Source of the DNA: Streptomyces huiliensis
Lineage (GTDB): Bacteria > Actinomycetota > Actinomycetes > Streptomycetales > Streptomycetaceae
Reading direction: 5' to 3'
DNA: 64,000 nt
NCBI RefSeq assembly: GCF_020037025.1
Contig: NZ_JAIQLH010000036.1
Location: forward strand, 34,564 to 98,563
The position numbers and the translations under genes were made by a program. The notes beneath the pieces are model-generated. The model searched no databases. It was not told the origin of the DNA and worked only from the letters and a program-made list of their open reading frames with translations. Below, in pieces: positions 36,990-45,605 of this stretch (within the stretch, counting starts at the first letter, position 1; each line of letters starts with the position of its first letter).

Positions 36990-39704
36990 ATGCGAGGTTC
37001 AGGAAGGGCGAGATTACGTCCCGGCGGGCGCGGACGGAGCAGACGTCTGCGCGGCCACTGCCTCATCGCGTTCGCCTTGGCGATGGCGTTGCTGGTGGCG
37101 GGGGCCGGGGAATCCGCCGTGGCGCAGGGACGCGCCGAGACGTCCGGTGAGGCGTGCGGCGCGCACGCCACCTCCTTCGCCATCGAACAGAACGCGCCCG
37201 TGACGCTCCGGATGGGCTGCGCCCGTGACGCCGGGATGCTCCGGACGCTGGGGAAGAGCGATGACGACTTGATCGTCGCCCTCGATTTCAACGTTCCCCC
37301 CGAGGGTCGGGACCAGTTGGACAAAGTCACGTCGGACTGGGTCGCCTCGATCCGTGCCGACCAGGACGCGGGCATGACCTTGGGCCAGTCGGTGGCCAAG
37401 CGGCTCCAGCGGAACAGCGTGGGGATCTATCCCCCGAAGGACTGGAGTAACACCGCCGACTACGACGGGCGCGTGGTCTCCGTCGAGGACAGCGTCGTGA
37501 TCGTGGTGCCCAAGGCGCAGGTCGGTACCACAGCGAACTACTGGCAGAAATTCATAGCCGGTGCTGTCGCCTTCGCAGTCACCGTCGTCTCCGGCGCCGC
37601 GTGCCTGCTCGCGTTCAACGTGGGGGCTCCGGCGGCGGCCCCGGTATGCGGAGCGGTGAGCGGGGCGATGGGCGCACTCGTCGGTGAGCTGATGAACGCC
37701 TATTTCGACAACCGTTCGCTGGGCGACGCCGACGTGTGGATGGAGGCGCTCGCCGTCGCGATATGGGGCGGCGTCAGCGGCGGCCTCGGCGGTCAGCTGC
37801 TGAAATGGGCTGCCTCGGGCACCACCTCCCTCATAACGGATGCTCAGCGAGGTCTGCGAGGCTGGATGACGAAGCTGGGGAACATGGGCAATGTCCTCGG
37901 ATTCGTGGCCGACCGCCTCCAGGGCATGGCGCCGAGACTGCTCGAGAACCTGCAAAGGCTTTCCCGCGGCGTCGGACAGTCCGAGGTGCCGCTGAAGGTC
38001 ATGGTGGTGGGCGATTCGATGTCCCAGGGCTACGAAGGGGACTGGACCTGGCGCTATCGCCTGTGGGAATGGTTCAAGCAGGAGCACATCGACGTCGACT
38101 TCGTCGGCCCGTACGAGGGAACCCGGCCGCAGGAGGCCCCCAAGGCCCCTGCTGCCCCGCCACTGCAGGGACAGGCGACGCAACCGGCCGAGAGCGCTCC
38201 CCTCACCTCGGGCGGGTACGCCGCCGGGGTGGCGCCGGAGTTCGACACCGACCACTTCGCGGTCTGGGGACGGCAGGCGGCGCAGGACAAGAAGCTGATC
38301 GCCGAGCAGGTGGCGAAATACCAGCCGGACATGCTGCTGGTGGGGCTCGGGTTCAACGACATGGGCTGGTTCGTCAGTGGCCCGGAAGGCACGCTGGACA
38401 GTATGCGGACGCTGGTCGACCAGGCCCGCGCCGTCAAACCGGACATCAATTTCGCTCTGGCCAATGTCCCGCAGCGGACGTTCATCGACGGCCGGGACGA
38501 CCTGCCGGTGAACACCGAGAAGTACAACAGCATGCTCGCGGCCGCGATCCCGAAGTGGAGTACCGACAAGTCCCACGTGGCCCTGGTCGACTGGGCTCGC
38601 AACTACAGCTGCGACAGGGACAGATGCCATGCCGGTTACGACGGGCTGCACCCCAACGCCCTGGGCGAGTACCAGATCGCCCAGGCATTCGTGCGTACCT
38701 TGCACAACAGCTACGGCCTCGGCGAAGAACTGGTCCGCTTCCCCACGAACATCCCCGACCGGCCGGCGCTCACGCCGGGCACGATCTGGATCGATTCCGG
38801 ACCGAGCGGAATCACCCTGAACTGGAAACCGGTCTACGGCGCCCGCGGTTACACGGTCCGGAACCGGATCAAGGGCTCCGGCACCTGGAACGAGGCCCCG
38901 GTCAGGGCGCCCCGCTTCGACACCACCTGGACGCTCGACGGCTGGGAGTGGGAATACCAGGTCCGCACCGACAACGCGGATGACGGGAAGTCCGGGTGGT
39001 CCGAGACGTTCAGCGCCACCGCACACCCGAAGACCGCCGCGGCGCCCAAGAAGATCGTCACCCGCGCCACCGCCACCGGCGTGGACGTGTCCTGGGACGC
39101 GCCGACCGGCCCGTACACCGACACGATCGACCGGTACGAGATCATCACCTGGGACAGGGACACCCCCGGGGCGTTCATCAACAGCACTGCGGTCAGGGGG
39201 ACCTCAGCGCACATCGACGGGTTGATCCCGGACCACCACTACCTCGTCGCGGTGGTCACGTGGAACGCCGCCGGCGGTGGAATGCCGGGCGTCGCCCGTT
39301 CCGTCACCGTCGGCGCCGGGACGCCACCAGCCCCCGGCGACCTGAAGGTCACCTCCACCGATCCCACCACTGTGCAGTTGACCTGGGCCGGTTCCCGCCA
39401 GGCCGCCGGCTACCGCGTCTGGGTCCGCAATATCAACAGCGACAGCCCCTCCAAGGCCGACGAGTACGTCACCAACGAGACCAGCCGGGGCATCGCCTTC
39501 CTGTTCCCCGGCGTGTGGAACTACGAATTCTGTGTCACCGCCGTCAACGGCGAAGCGGAATCCGGCAAGTCCAACTGCGTGATCGCACCGCGGCCCCCGT
39601 CGAAAGGCACGGCCGCGGCCCCGCCAACGGCCCTCAGGAAGCCGGGCAACCCACTCTCCGCCCTGATCCGAGCACCCCGGACGCCGGCCGCGTCGGCCGG
39701 ATAG
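36990..39704 (+). CDS. secreted SGNH/GDSL hydrolase with C-terminal fibronectin type III-like domains, TTA codon
   Basis: 904 residues from the ATG at 36990, with GAGGAG 11 bases upstream; an ATG at 36981 is too close to that site. A basic leader and hydrophobic core (LIAFALAMALLVAGAG) form a signal peptide. After about 190 residues, a Gly/Ala-rich hydrophobic region of 60 residues lies around 190-255. The SGNH domain follows: VVGDSMSQGYEGDW (nucleophile Ser), VGLGFNDMGW (Asn) and YDGLHPNALGEYQIA (Asp-His). Three fibronectin-like repeats end the protein. Codon 9 is TTA (37014-37016), predicting bldA dependence. A role in extracellular ester hydrolysis during development is inferred. Confidence 0.85.
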   Translation: MRGSGRARLRPGGRGRSRRLRGHCLIAFALAMALLVAGAGESAVAQGRAETSGEACGAHATSFAIEQNAPVTLRMGCARDAGMLRTLGKSDDDLIVALDFNVPPEGRDQLDKVTSDWVASIRADQDAGMTLGQSVAKRLQRNSVGIYPPKDWSNTADYDGRVVSVEDSVVIVVPKAQVGTTANYWQKFIAGAVAFAVTVVSGAACLLAFNVGAPAAAPVCGAVSGAMGALVGELMNAYFDNRSLGDADVWMEALAVAIWGGVSGGLGGQLLKWAASGTTSLITDAQRGLRGWMTKLGNMGNVLGFVADRLQGMAPRLLENLQRLSRGVGQSEVPLKVMVVGDSMSQGYEGDWTWRYRLWEWFKQEHIDVDFVGPYEGTRPQEAPKAPAAPPLQGQATQPAESAPLTSGGYAAGVAPEFDTDHFAVWGRQAAQDKKLIAEQVAKYQPDMLLVGLGFNDMGWFVSGPEGTLDSMRTLVDQARAVKPDINFALANVPQRTFIDGRDDLPVNTEKYNSMLAAAIPKWSTDKSHVALVDWARNYSCDRDRCHAGYDGLHPNALGEYQIAQAFVRTLHNSYGLGEELVRFPTNIPDRPALTPGTIWIDSGPSGITLNWKPVYGARGYTVRNRIKGSGTWNEAPVRAPRFDTTWTLDGWEWEYQVRTDNADDGKSGWSETFSATAHPKTAAAPKKIVTRATATGVDVSWDAPTGPYTDTIDRYEIITWDRDTPGAFINSTAVRGTSAHIDGLIPDHHYLVAVVTWNAAGGGMPGVARSVTVGAGTPPAPGDLKVTSTDPTTVQLTWAGSRQAAGYRVWVRNINSDSPSKADEYVTNETSRGIAFLFPGVWNYEFCVTAVNGEAESGKSNCVIAPRPPSKGTAAAPPTALRKPGNPLSALIRAPRTPAASAG

Positions 39705-39785
39705 CCCCGCCGGACGAGACGGCGCCTGGCCGTGCGGCTGGGCACCTTCACGCGTCGTCGCGGACAGGGGCTCCCCAACCGGACG

Positions 39786-40361
39786 TCAACGAAGATACGT
39801 CTCCTGCCACTGCACCGACGTCATACGCAACGCCGCCTCGGCGAGGGACTGCGCAGATGCGGTCTTGAGCCGAGAGCGGCTGGTGTCGATCCAGTTCTGG
39901 ACGTTCTGATATCCCTGCTCGCGGTATTCCACTGCCTGAATCAGACACTCCAGCTTGTCGGCGTCATGGGCGCACAGAACCTCCAGTCCGGTTCCGTTCT
40001 CGTACTCCTCCACGATGCGCTGAACGCCAGCCCTGACAGCCGGATGGGCGCCCGAGACCTGGTCCGCGGTCACGCTCTCATTCGACGCCGCGGTCAGATA
40101 CCGGCGTCCGATGTGCGGAATGTCCCCGACGCGCGTCTCCTGGGTGTCGTGGAAGAGGCAAAGGAGAGCCACCTTGGCAGGGTCGGCCCCCTCCATCATG
40201 GCCAGGACAGAGCCGATGATCCCCGTCCGGAACGAGTGCTCCGCGATCGACTCCGGTTCCTTCACTCCGGCGATCCACCACCCTGACCTCTTGGCCCGCT
40301 TCAACATGCCCATTTCCAGCAGGAAGCCGGCCGTCCCGTCGGTGTGCGACTCGCCCGTCAT
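39786..40361 (-). CDS. HD-domain phosphohydrolase, YfbR/HDDC2-like
   Basis: 191 residues. The HD metal ligands are clear: SIAEHSFRTGII (His), LLCLFHDTQETRVGDIPH (His-Asp) and CAHDADKLECLIQAVEY (Asp). Length and layout fit 5'-deoxynucleotidases of the YfbR/HDDC2 group, which dephosphorylate nucleoside monophosphates. The gene starts 27 bases after the XRE regulator gene on the same strand, so both are probably one transcript. Confidence 0.85.
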   Translation of the reverse strand: MTGESHTDGTAGFLLEMGMLKRAKRSGWWIAGVKEPESIAEHSFRTGIIGSVLAMMEGADPAKVALLCLFHDTQETRVGDIPHIGRRYLTAASNESVTADQVSGAHPAVRAGVQRIVEEYENGTGLEVLCAHDADKLECLIQAVEYREQGYQNVQNWIDTSRSRLKTASAQSLAEAALRMTSVQWQETYLR

Positions 40362-40388
40362 GGGGTGCCTTCCGGTGGTGAGATGACG

Positions 40389-41585
40389 TCAGAATTCGAT
40401 GTCGGCTTTTTGGGCGAGCCTGACGAGTCGCGGATTGCTCCGCTTGTGCAGCGTCGTCAGGACTCGGATGAGTTCCTGGCTGGTGGGGTGCACTTTCGCC
40501 ATTTGCGGAGCGATGCTCCAAGCCTTTTCCAGTTCCTCAAGAGCTCCGTCCCGATCGCCCAGCGCCAACTTGGAGCGAGCGGTGTTCATGTACATCGGGC
40601 TGGTTCGTGTGGCGGGAAGCCTCAACGGCCGCCGGACCGGGTCTTTGGTGAGGTCCTCCATGACCGCGATGGCGTCGGCGTACCTCCGGAGGTCACTGCA
40701 CGTCGCGACGACGTGGATGGCGGTGTTCTGCGGGCCGAAGTGGATCCCGCCGATCCCGCCGGCGCGGTTGACGTCCCGGCCGAAATCCTCGGCGAGAGCC
40801 CAAGCGCTGTCGATGTGGCGGTCGGCCGTACGCTTGTCGCCCAGTCGGCCGGCCAAGGTCAGCCCCCGGAGGTGCAAGGTTCCCAGCGCGTAGGAGCGCT
40901 CGAATCCGGTGGCGCCCCCTCGCTCCACTTGAGTGATGGCGCGGTCCACGACGGCCAGGCCGTCTTCGAATTCTCCGTGGTTCAGATAGACCCCGGCTTC
41001 GTCCCTGGCGGCGACCGCGAGTGTCACCGGGTCGGCCTGCTGTGCGGCGATCTTTTGCTTGGTGACCGCCAAGTCGGCCAGGGTCATCCAACGGTGGCGT
41101 GCGGCAAGCCAGTAGACGCAGGAGTACGCCTCCGCCACCATGGCCCACGCCTCCGGAGTTCCCGTCCTGTGCGCGTGGTTCGTCACCTCCGACACAAGCG
41201 GCGGGAGTTTCAGCAGGACCTGGGTCAGGTCGGCCTTCCCGCGGATCTCGGACAGTTCGGTCAGCGCTGCCCTGAGCTGTTCCGGGCTCGTCGTGGATTC
41301 CGCCGGGAGGTCGAATCGCCGGATCGCCGAATTCAGGGCTTTCAGTGAGTCCTCGGCGCCGACAACCGGTGTGGATCCCAGAACCACTTCGAGGCTGACG
41401 CCGAATGCGCGCGCCAGCGCGGCAGCCACGCCCTGGGTCAGTGTCCGCTCGCCGCGTTCGATCTTTCCGATATGCGGCCTGGACAGCCCGGCGCGCCGTG
41501 CCAGCTCTTCCTGCTTCCAGCCGCGTTCGTCCCGGAGCACCCTCACGTTCGCTCCCGGCCCCGGAACCTCAATGATCGCGCTCAT
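40389..41585 (-). CDS. XRE-family HTH regulator with TPR-like domain
   Basis: 398 residues from the ATG at 41585. The N-terminal HTH_3 domain (about 12-65) reads LRDERGWKQEELARRAGLSR, then PHIGKIERGERTLTQGVAAALARAF. The C-terminal 280 residues are helical repeats with ARSKLALGDRDGALEELEKAWS near the end, consistent with TPRs. It is followed by an HD hydrolase gene and divergent from the small-protein, peptide and methyltransferase run at 41788-43851. A direct repeat of GGGTACCC sits in the shared region and is the obvious candidate operator. TPR-linked XRE regulators often sense small peptides, which would suit a peptide locus; this is inference. Confidence 0.88.
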   Translation of the reverse strand: MSAIIEVPGPGANVRVLRDERGWKQEELARRAGLSRPHIGKIERGERTLTQGVAAALARAFGVSLEVVLGSTPVVGAEDSLKALNSAIRRFDLPAESTTSPEQLRAALTELSEIRGKADLTQVLLKLPPLVSEVTNHAHRTGTPEAWAMVAEAYSCVYWLAARHRWMTLADLAVTKQKIAAQQADPVTLAVAARDEAGVYLNHGEFEDGLAVVDRAITQVERGGATGFERSYALGTLHLRGLTLAGRLGDKRTADRHIDSAWALAEDFGRDVNRAGGIGGIHFGPQNTAIHVVATCSDLRRYADAIAVMEDLTKDPVRRPLRLPATRTSPMYMNTARSKLALGDRDGALEELEKAWSIAPQMAKVHPTSQELIRVLTTLHKRSNPRLVRLAQKADIEF

Positions 41586-41651
41586 ACTGCCCGGCTTTCG
41601 AATCGACGTTCGCCGTTGCCATGATCCAGCAACGGGCGCCCCTGGCAAGGT

Positions 41652-41679
41652 GTTTGGGTACCCGCTGGGTACCCCAAAC
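41652..41679. promoter_or_regulatory. candidate operator with paired GGGTACCC palindromes
   Basis: GGGTACCC at 41656-41663 and 41667-41674 are separated by GCT, giving an 11-bp period. The pair is bounded by TTTG on the left and CAAA on the right, making a larger imperfect palindrome. It lies about 70 bases upstream of the XRE regulator start and 110 bases upstream of the small-protein run. Confidence 0.6.
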
Positions 41680-41787
41680 CCCTGTCCTCCGACGTTACAC
41701 AGGTCCAACCTGACAGTGCCCGATCACCGATGGCGGCTCGGTCGGTTGCTCATCGCCCACGAGCAGGATTTACGGAGGCCCGAACGT

Positions 41788-41973
41788 ATGACGCACATGT
41801 CCTTCGGGATCGGGGCGCGCCCCGCGCTCGTGCCCAACCCGCACGTGCCGTGCGCCGCGTGCACGCGGATCACCGATGCGCGGCACGCCGCCGAGCGGGC
41901 CGGTGACTGGAAGCGTGTGGAGTTGCTGCGGCGGGAGGGGTTGCGGCACGGGGACGAGGTGCACCGTGGTTGA
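41788..41973 (+). CDS. small CxxC protein
   Basis: 61 residues, too short for many gene callers. The ATG is preceded by GGAGG at 9 bases. PCAACTRITDARHAAERAGD contains Cys-x-x-Cys, and WKRVELLRREGLRHGDE follows. No family is recognised. It is the first gene in a run of overlapping small genes leading to the peptide and methyltransferase. Confidence 0.65.
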   Translation: MTHMSFGIGARPALVPNPHVPCAACTRITDARHAAERAGDWKRVELLRREGLRHGDEVHRG

Positions 41974-42190
41974 CGACTGGGTTCCTCAACCGCTTGAACT
42001 CATCCTCGACATCGAACTCGACCGGTTCGGGGTCGTCGTCGGGTGGGACCAGGCCACCCGGCAGATCATCTTGCGCCCGCTCGGCGGCGGCCGGCCGTGG
42101 CGGCCGTCGCGCTACCGCCGCGCCACCACCACCGACAAGCTCCGCGCCCGCGTGCGCGAGCTGAACCGGGAGGGGAGGCGCGGATGGTGA
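41966..42190 (+). CDS. small hypothetical protein
   Basis: 74 residues from a GTG at 41966, overlapping the previous gene by eight bases. It starts VVDDWVPQPLELILDIELDR; RQIILRPLGGGRPWRPSRYR and LRARVRELNREGRRGW follow. It is acidic first, then strongly basic, perhaps nucleic-acid or protein binding. No family is recognised. Overlaps on both sides indicate translational coupling. Confidence 0.65.
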   Translation: MVDDWVPQPLELILDIELDRFGVVVGWDQATRQIILRPLGGGRPWRPSRYRRATTTDKLRARVRELNREGRRGW

Positions 42191-42402
42191 CCGCCGCAGG
42201 CAGCGGTGGTGATTCCCCGCCGGTGAGCAGCGCGCCGAGCGGCTGGGTCCGCAAGGAGTGCCCCGAGTGCGCCCGGTTGCAGGCCGAGTTCGGGCGGGCG
42301 CTCGGCGCCGGTGATCGTGGTGATGGCGAACGGGTGATGGCCGCTCGTGGGCTGCACCTGTACACGGCGCACTGGGGCCCTGCGACCCCTTGGGGCGCGT
42401 AG
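42184..42402 (+). CDS. small CxxC protein, possibly related to the gene at 41788
   Basis: 72 residues from the ATG at 42184 (GGGAGG upstream), overlapping the preceding stop. WVRKECPECARLQAEFGRAL has a Cys-x-x-Cys, followed by GAGDRGDGERVMAARGLHLY. The order Cys-x-x-Cys, helix with AGD, then a GL-containing helix matches the 61-residue protein two genes upstream, so both may derive from one small module. No family is recognised. Confidence 0.6.
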   Translation: MVTAAGSGGDSPPVSSAPSGWVRKECPECARLQAEFGRALGAGDRGDGERVMAARGLHLYTAHWGPATPWGA

Positions 42403-42498
42403 GCCCCCCCCGCAGGCTCCCGCCCGGCCGGACGGGGGCGCAACCGTACGGCGGCGTGGGGAGACACCCCACCCGCACCACTCATCCAAGGAGGATCC

Positions 42499-42630
42499 AT
42501 GCCCTGGTGGCAGACGATGGCCGACGGCAACCCGCAAGACGACAGCGACAGCGGCAACAAGCACGGCGGCGGCGGGTCCGACGAGGGCGGCAACACCAAC
42601 GACGGCAAGAACCCGGCGGACGGCGGCTGA
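42499..42630 (+). CDS. 43-residue Asp/Asn/Gly-rich peptide, candidate RiPP precursor
   Basis: The ATG follows GGAGG at the usual spacing. Counted in the translation: 7 Asp, 5 Asn and 11 Gly out of 43, with no Cys. It begins MPWWQTMADGN and ends NDGKNPADGG. Three Asp-Gly steps (residues 9-10, 35-36, 41-42) are chemically the best sites for aspartimide formation. The stop abuts the GTG of the methyltransferase gene (TGAGTG), so expression is coupled. In imiditides, a PIMT homologue converts Asp of an adjacent-encoded peptide to aspartimide. Role as precursor is inference from composition and position. Confidence 0.6.
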   Translation: MPWWQTMADGNPQDDSDSGNKHGGGGSDEGGNTNDGKNPADGG

Positions 42631-43851
42631 GTGAACGCCGACGGCATGGAGGAGGCGGGTCCGAAGGGGCTCGCCTCCGCGCTCCTGGCGTCCGGAGCGC
42701 TGACCGGTGATTGGTTGCCCGCCTTCGAGGCGGTGCCCCGGCACTTGTTCGTGCCCGACGTCATCTGGCCCGGCCGCGCCGGCATGAACCGGCAAAGTGA
42801 CCGGGTGGTTCGAAGGGACGAGCCCGAAGCCTGGTGGGCCGCCGTGTATCGAGACGCGCCGATCACCACCCAGTGGGACGACGGCACGTACACGGGGCCG
42901 GGGAAGGGAAAGGTGCCGTCCTGCTCCAACTCCATGCCCACCATGGTGTTCTCGATGCTCGATGCACTGAGTGTCGGAGAAGGGCACCGCGTGCTGGAGA
43001 TTGGCACCGGAACCGGCTGGAACGCCGCCCTGCTGTCCCACCGCGTCGGCCCCGCGAACGTCGTCACGGTGGAGGTGGACGAGAACAGCGCGCACGAAGC
43101 GCGCACCCGGCTGGACGCGGCGGGGTACGCGCCGCTCACTGTGGTCGGAGACGGTGCCGAGGGGTTCCCCGACCGGGCTCCGTACGACCGGGTGATCGCC
43201 ACGTGCTCCGTCGGCAGCCTGCCCCGGGCGTGGATCCGGCAGACGAAGCCCGGCGGCGTCATCGTCGCCCCATGGGGGCCCGTCTACGGCGGGGAAGCCG
43301 TGGTCCGCCTCACCGTCTCCGGAGACGGGTCCGCGTCCGGCCGGTTCGTCGGGTCGTCCGCGTTCATGCGGCTCCGGGCGCAGCGAACCGAGCGGACGCA
43401 CGTCCGGGAGTACCTCGGGGGCCGGAAGTGGCCGGCCGACGGCGTGCGCGGCTTGACGGATCTGTCCCCGGAAGCGGTGGGCGACTGGCATGTGATGTTC
43501 GCGATCGGTGTGCAGGTGCCGGAAGCGTTCCCGTGGATGGAGGCGTACGGCGACGGCTCCTACACCCTGTGGCTGCGTGACACCGCCGTCACGTCGTGGG
43601 CGACGGTGGACTACGAGCCGGGGAGGGACGAGTTCGAGGTGTACCAGTCCGGGCCCCGGGAACTGTGGGCAGAGGTCAGTGCCGCCTTCCACTGGTGGGA
43701 CGCTCGGGGGCGGCCCGGATTCGAACGGTTCGGTCTGACCGTCGACGCCGACGGCGAGCGCGTGTGGCTGGACGAGCCCGGTCGGCCCGTGCCGGTCGTG
43801 CGGCCGTGGAAGGAGCCCGTAAGGAGCCCGAAAGGACCCCAAGCCGTGTGA
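42631..43851 (+). CDS. PIMT-family SAM-dependent methyltransferase, RiPP-type
   Basis: 406 residues from a GTG at 42631; an ATG at 42646 is an alternative. VLEIGTGTGWNAALLSHRVG (motif I, about residue 120) and VVTVEVDENS are the SAM site, and YDRVIATCSVGSLPRAWIRQ follows, as in protein-L-isoaspartate methyltransferases. The N-terminal AFEAVPRHLFVPD is typical of PIMT. The extra C-terminal domain of about 150 residues (from DLSPEAVGDW, ending in GRPGFERFGLTVDADGERVW) is like that of RiPP-associated PIMT homologues, including those of the ATP-grasp peptide maturase systems. No ATP-grasp ligase gene is nearby, so this would be a stand-alone Asp-methylating enzyme. Confidence 0.82.
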   Translation: MNADGMEEAGPKGLASALLASGALTGDWLPAFEAVPRHLFVPDVIWPGRAGMNRQSDRVVRRDEPEAWWAAVYRDAPITTQWDDGTYTGPGKGKVPSCSNSMPTMVFSMLDALSVGEGHRVLEIGTGTGWNAALLSHRVGPANVVTVEVDENSAHEARTRLDAAGYAPLTVVGDGAEGFPDRAPYDRVIATCSVGSLPRAWIRQTKPGGVIVAPWGPVYGGEAVVRLTVSGDGSASGRFVGSSAFMRLRAQRTERTHVREYLGGRKWPADGVRGLTDLSPEAVGDWHVMFAIGVQVPEAFPWMEAYGDGSYTLWLRDTAVTSWATVDYEPGRDEFEVYQSGPRELWAEVSAAFHWWDARGRPGFERFGLTVDADGERVWLDEPGRPVPVVRPWKEPVRSPKGPQAV

Positions 43852-43933
43852 ACTGCGAGGACAAAGGGTCTGGCGCAACGCATGTCACCCCAGGTAGGTT
43901 CACCGCGACCTTTGCGAACCCAGGGGAGGGCGC

Positions 43934-45367
43934 ATGCGCAAGGCTGTCAGATCGCTGCTTGCGGCGTCGATGCTCATAGGAGCGATCGGCGCCGGCAGCG
44001 CCACGGCTGAGGCGGCGGCGATCACCGCTCCGCAGACCGACATCAAGGACCGCATCCTGAGCATTCCCGGGATGAAGTTCGTCGAGGAGAAGCCCTATCA
44101 GGGCTACCGCTACCTCGTGATGACGTACCGGCAGCCGGTCGACCACCGGAACCCCGGCAAGGGCACCTTCGAGCAGCGCTTCACCCTGCTGCACAAGGAC
44201 ACCGACCGGCCCACCGTGTTCTTCACGTCGGGCTACAACGTCTCCACCAACCCGAGCCGCAGCGAGCCGACGCGCATCATCGACGGCAACCAGGTCTCGA
44301 TGGAGTACCGCTTCTTCACACCGTCCCGGCCGCAGCCCGCCGACTGGTCCAAGCTGGACATCTGGCAGGCGGCCAGCGACCAGCACCGCCTGTTCAAGGC
44401 GCTGAAGCCCGTCTACGGGAAGAACTGGCTGGCCACCGGCGGCAGCAAGGGCGGCATGACGGCCACCTACTTCCGCCGCTTCTACCCGAACGACATGAAC
44501 GGCACGGTCGCCTACGTCGCGCCCAACGACGTGAACGACAAGGAAGACTCGGCGTACGACAAGTTCTTCAAGAACGTCGGCGACCAGGCCTGCCGCAACC
44601 AGCTCAACTCGGTGCAGCGCGAGGCGCTGGTCCGCCGGGACGAGATCGTCGCCCGGTACGAGAAGTGGGCGAAGGAGAACGGCAAGACGTTCAAGGTCGT
44701 CGGCAGCGCCGACAAGGCGTACGAGAACGTCGTCCTCGACCTCGTCTGGTCCTTCTGGCAGTACCACCTGCAGAGCGACTGCGCCTCCGTCCCCGCCACC
44801 AAGGCGTCCACCGACGAGCTGTACAAGTTCATCGACGACATCTCGGGCTTCGACGGCTACACCGACCAGGGCCTGGAGCGCTTCACCCCGTACTACTACC
44901 AGGCGGGCACCCAGCTGGGCGCCCCCACGGTGAAGAACCCGCACCTCAAGGGCGTGCTGCGGTACCCGAACATCAACCAGCCGCGCTCGTACGTCCCCCG
45001 GGACATCCCGATGACCTTCCGCAACGGCGCGATGGCCGACGTCGACCGCTGGGTGCGCGAGGACAGCCGCAACATGCTCTTCGTCTACGGGCAGAACGAC
45101 CCGTGGAGCGGTGAGCCGTTCCGCCTCGGCAAGGGTGCCGCCGCGCGGCACGACTTCCGCTTCTACGCCCCGGGCGGCAACCACGGCTCCAACATCTCCC
45201 AGCTGGTGGCCGACGAGCGGGCCAAGGCCACGGCCGAGGTCCTGAAGTGGGCCGGCGTGGCGCCCAAGGCCGTCCAGAAGGACGAGAAGGCCGCCAAGCC
45301 GCTCGCGCCGTTCGACGCCAAGCTCGACCGGGTGAAGAACGACAAGCAGACCGCGCTGCGTCCGTAG
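43934..45367 (+). CDS. secreted S37-family tripeptidyl aminopeptidase
   Basis: 477 residues with GGGGAGGG seven bases before the ATG. A signal peptide of about 30 residues (RSLLAASMLIGAIGAGSATA) is present. The nucleophile lies in TGGSKGGMTATYF (Ser at about 171), the Asp in VYGQNDPWSGEPF and the His in PGGNHGSNIS. The fold is alpha/beta hydrolase, as in S37 prolyl tri/tetrapeptidyl aminopeptidases of Streptomyces. It is a housekeeping secreted peptidase, 82 bases from the methyltransferase gene. A link to the peptide locus is possible but not shown. Confidence 0.93.
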   Translation: MRKAVRSLLAASMLIGAIGAGSATAEAAAITAPQTDIKDRILSIPGMKFVEEKPYQGYRYLVMTYRQPVDHRNPGKGTFEQRFTLLHKDTDRPTVFFTSGYNVSTNPSRSEPTRIIDGNQVSMEYRFFTPSRPQPADWSKLDIWQAASDQHRLFKALKPVYGKNWLATGGSKGGMTATYFRRFYPNDMNGTVAYVAPNDVNDKEDSAYDKFFKNVGDQACRNQLNSVQREALVRRDEIVARYEKWAKENGKTFKVVGSADKAYENVVLDLVWSFWQYHLQSDCASVPATKASTDELYKFIDDISGFDGYTDQGLERFTPYYYQAGTQLGAPTVKNPHLKGVLRYPNINQPRSYVPRDIPMTFRNGAMADVDRWVREDSRNMLFVYGQNDPWSGEPFRLGKGAAARHDFRFYAPGGNHGSNISQLVADERAKATAEVLKWAGVAPKAVQKDEKAAKPLAPFDAKLDRVKNDKQTALRP

Positions 45368-45385
45368 GGACGGAGTACGGATGAC

Positions 45386-45419
45386 GGCGGGTGCCCCCGA
45401 AGCGTAGGGGGCGCCCGCC
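45386..45419 (+). terminator. terminator after S37 peptidase gene
   Basis: GGCGGGTGCCCCC and GGGGGCGCCCGCC form a 13-base stem with one mismatch and an 8-base loop, 19 bases after the stop. Confidence 0.8.
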
Positions 45420-45605
45420 GCTCGCGTGCGCGGGTGCCGCCGCCGGTGCTTCGGGAGGGCGCGCACAGGCGGCGGCGTGCCACCGGCCGCGGCCGGCGGG
45501 GAGGGCTGCCGGACGACGCGGCGCGCGACGGCCCCGGCACCGCACCGGGAGGACTCGCCGGCGGCACGGACGTTGGACGGACCGCCCGGCCGCCCGGTTC
45601 CTGCG

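Noticed and set aside
39786..41585. XRE regulator plus HD protein as a toxin-antitoxin or phage-defence pair
   Set aside because: The HD protein has a normal YfbR/HDDC2 layout and the regulator is a large TPR protein, unlike a small antitoxin.
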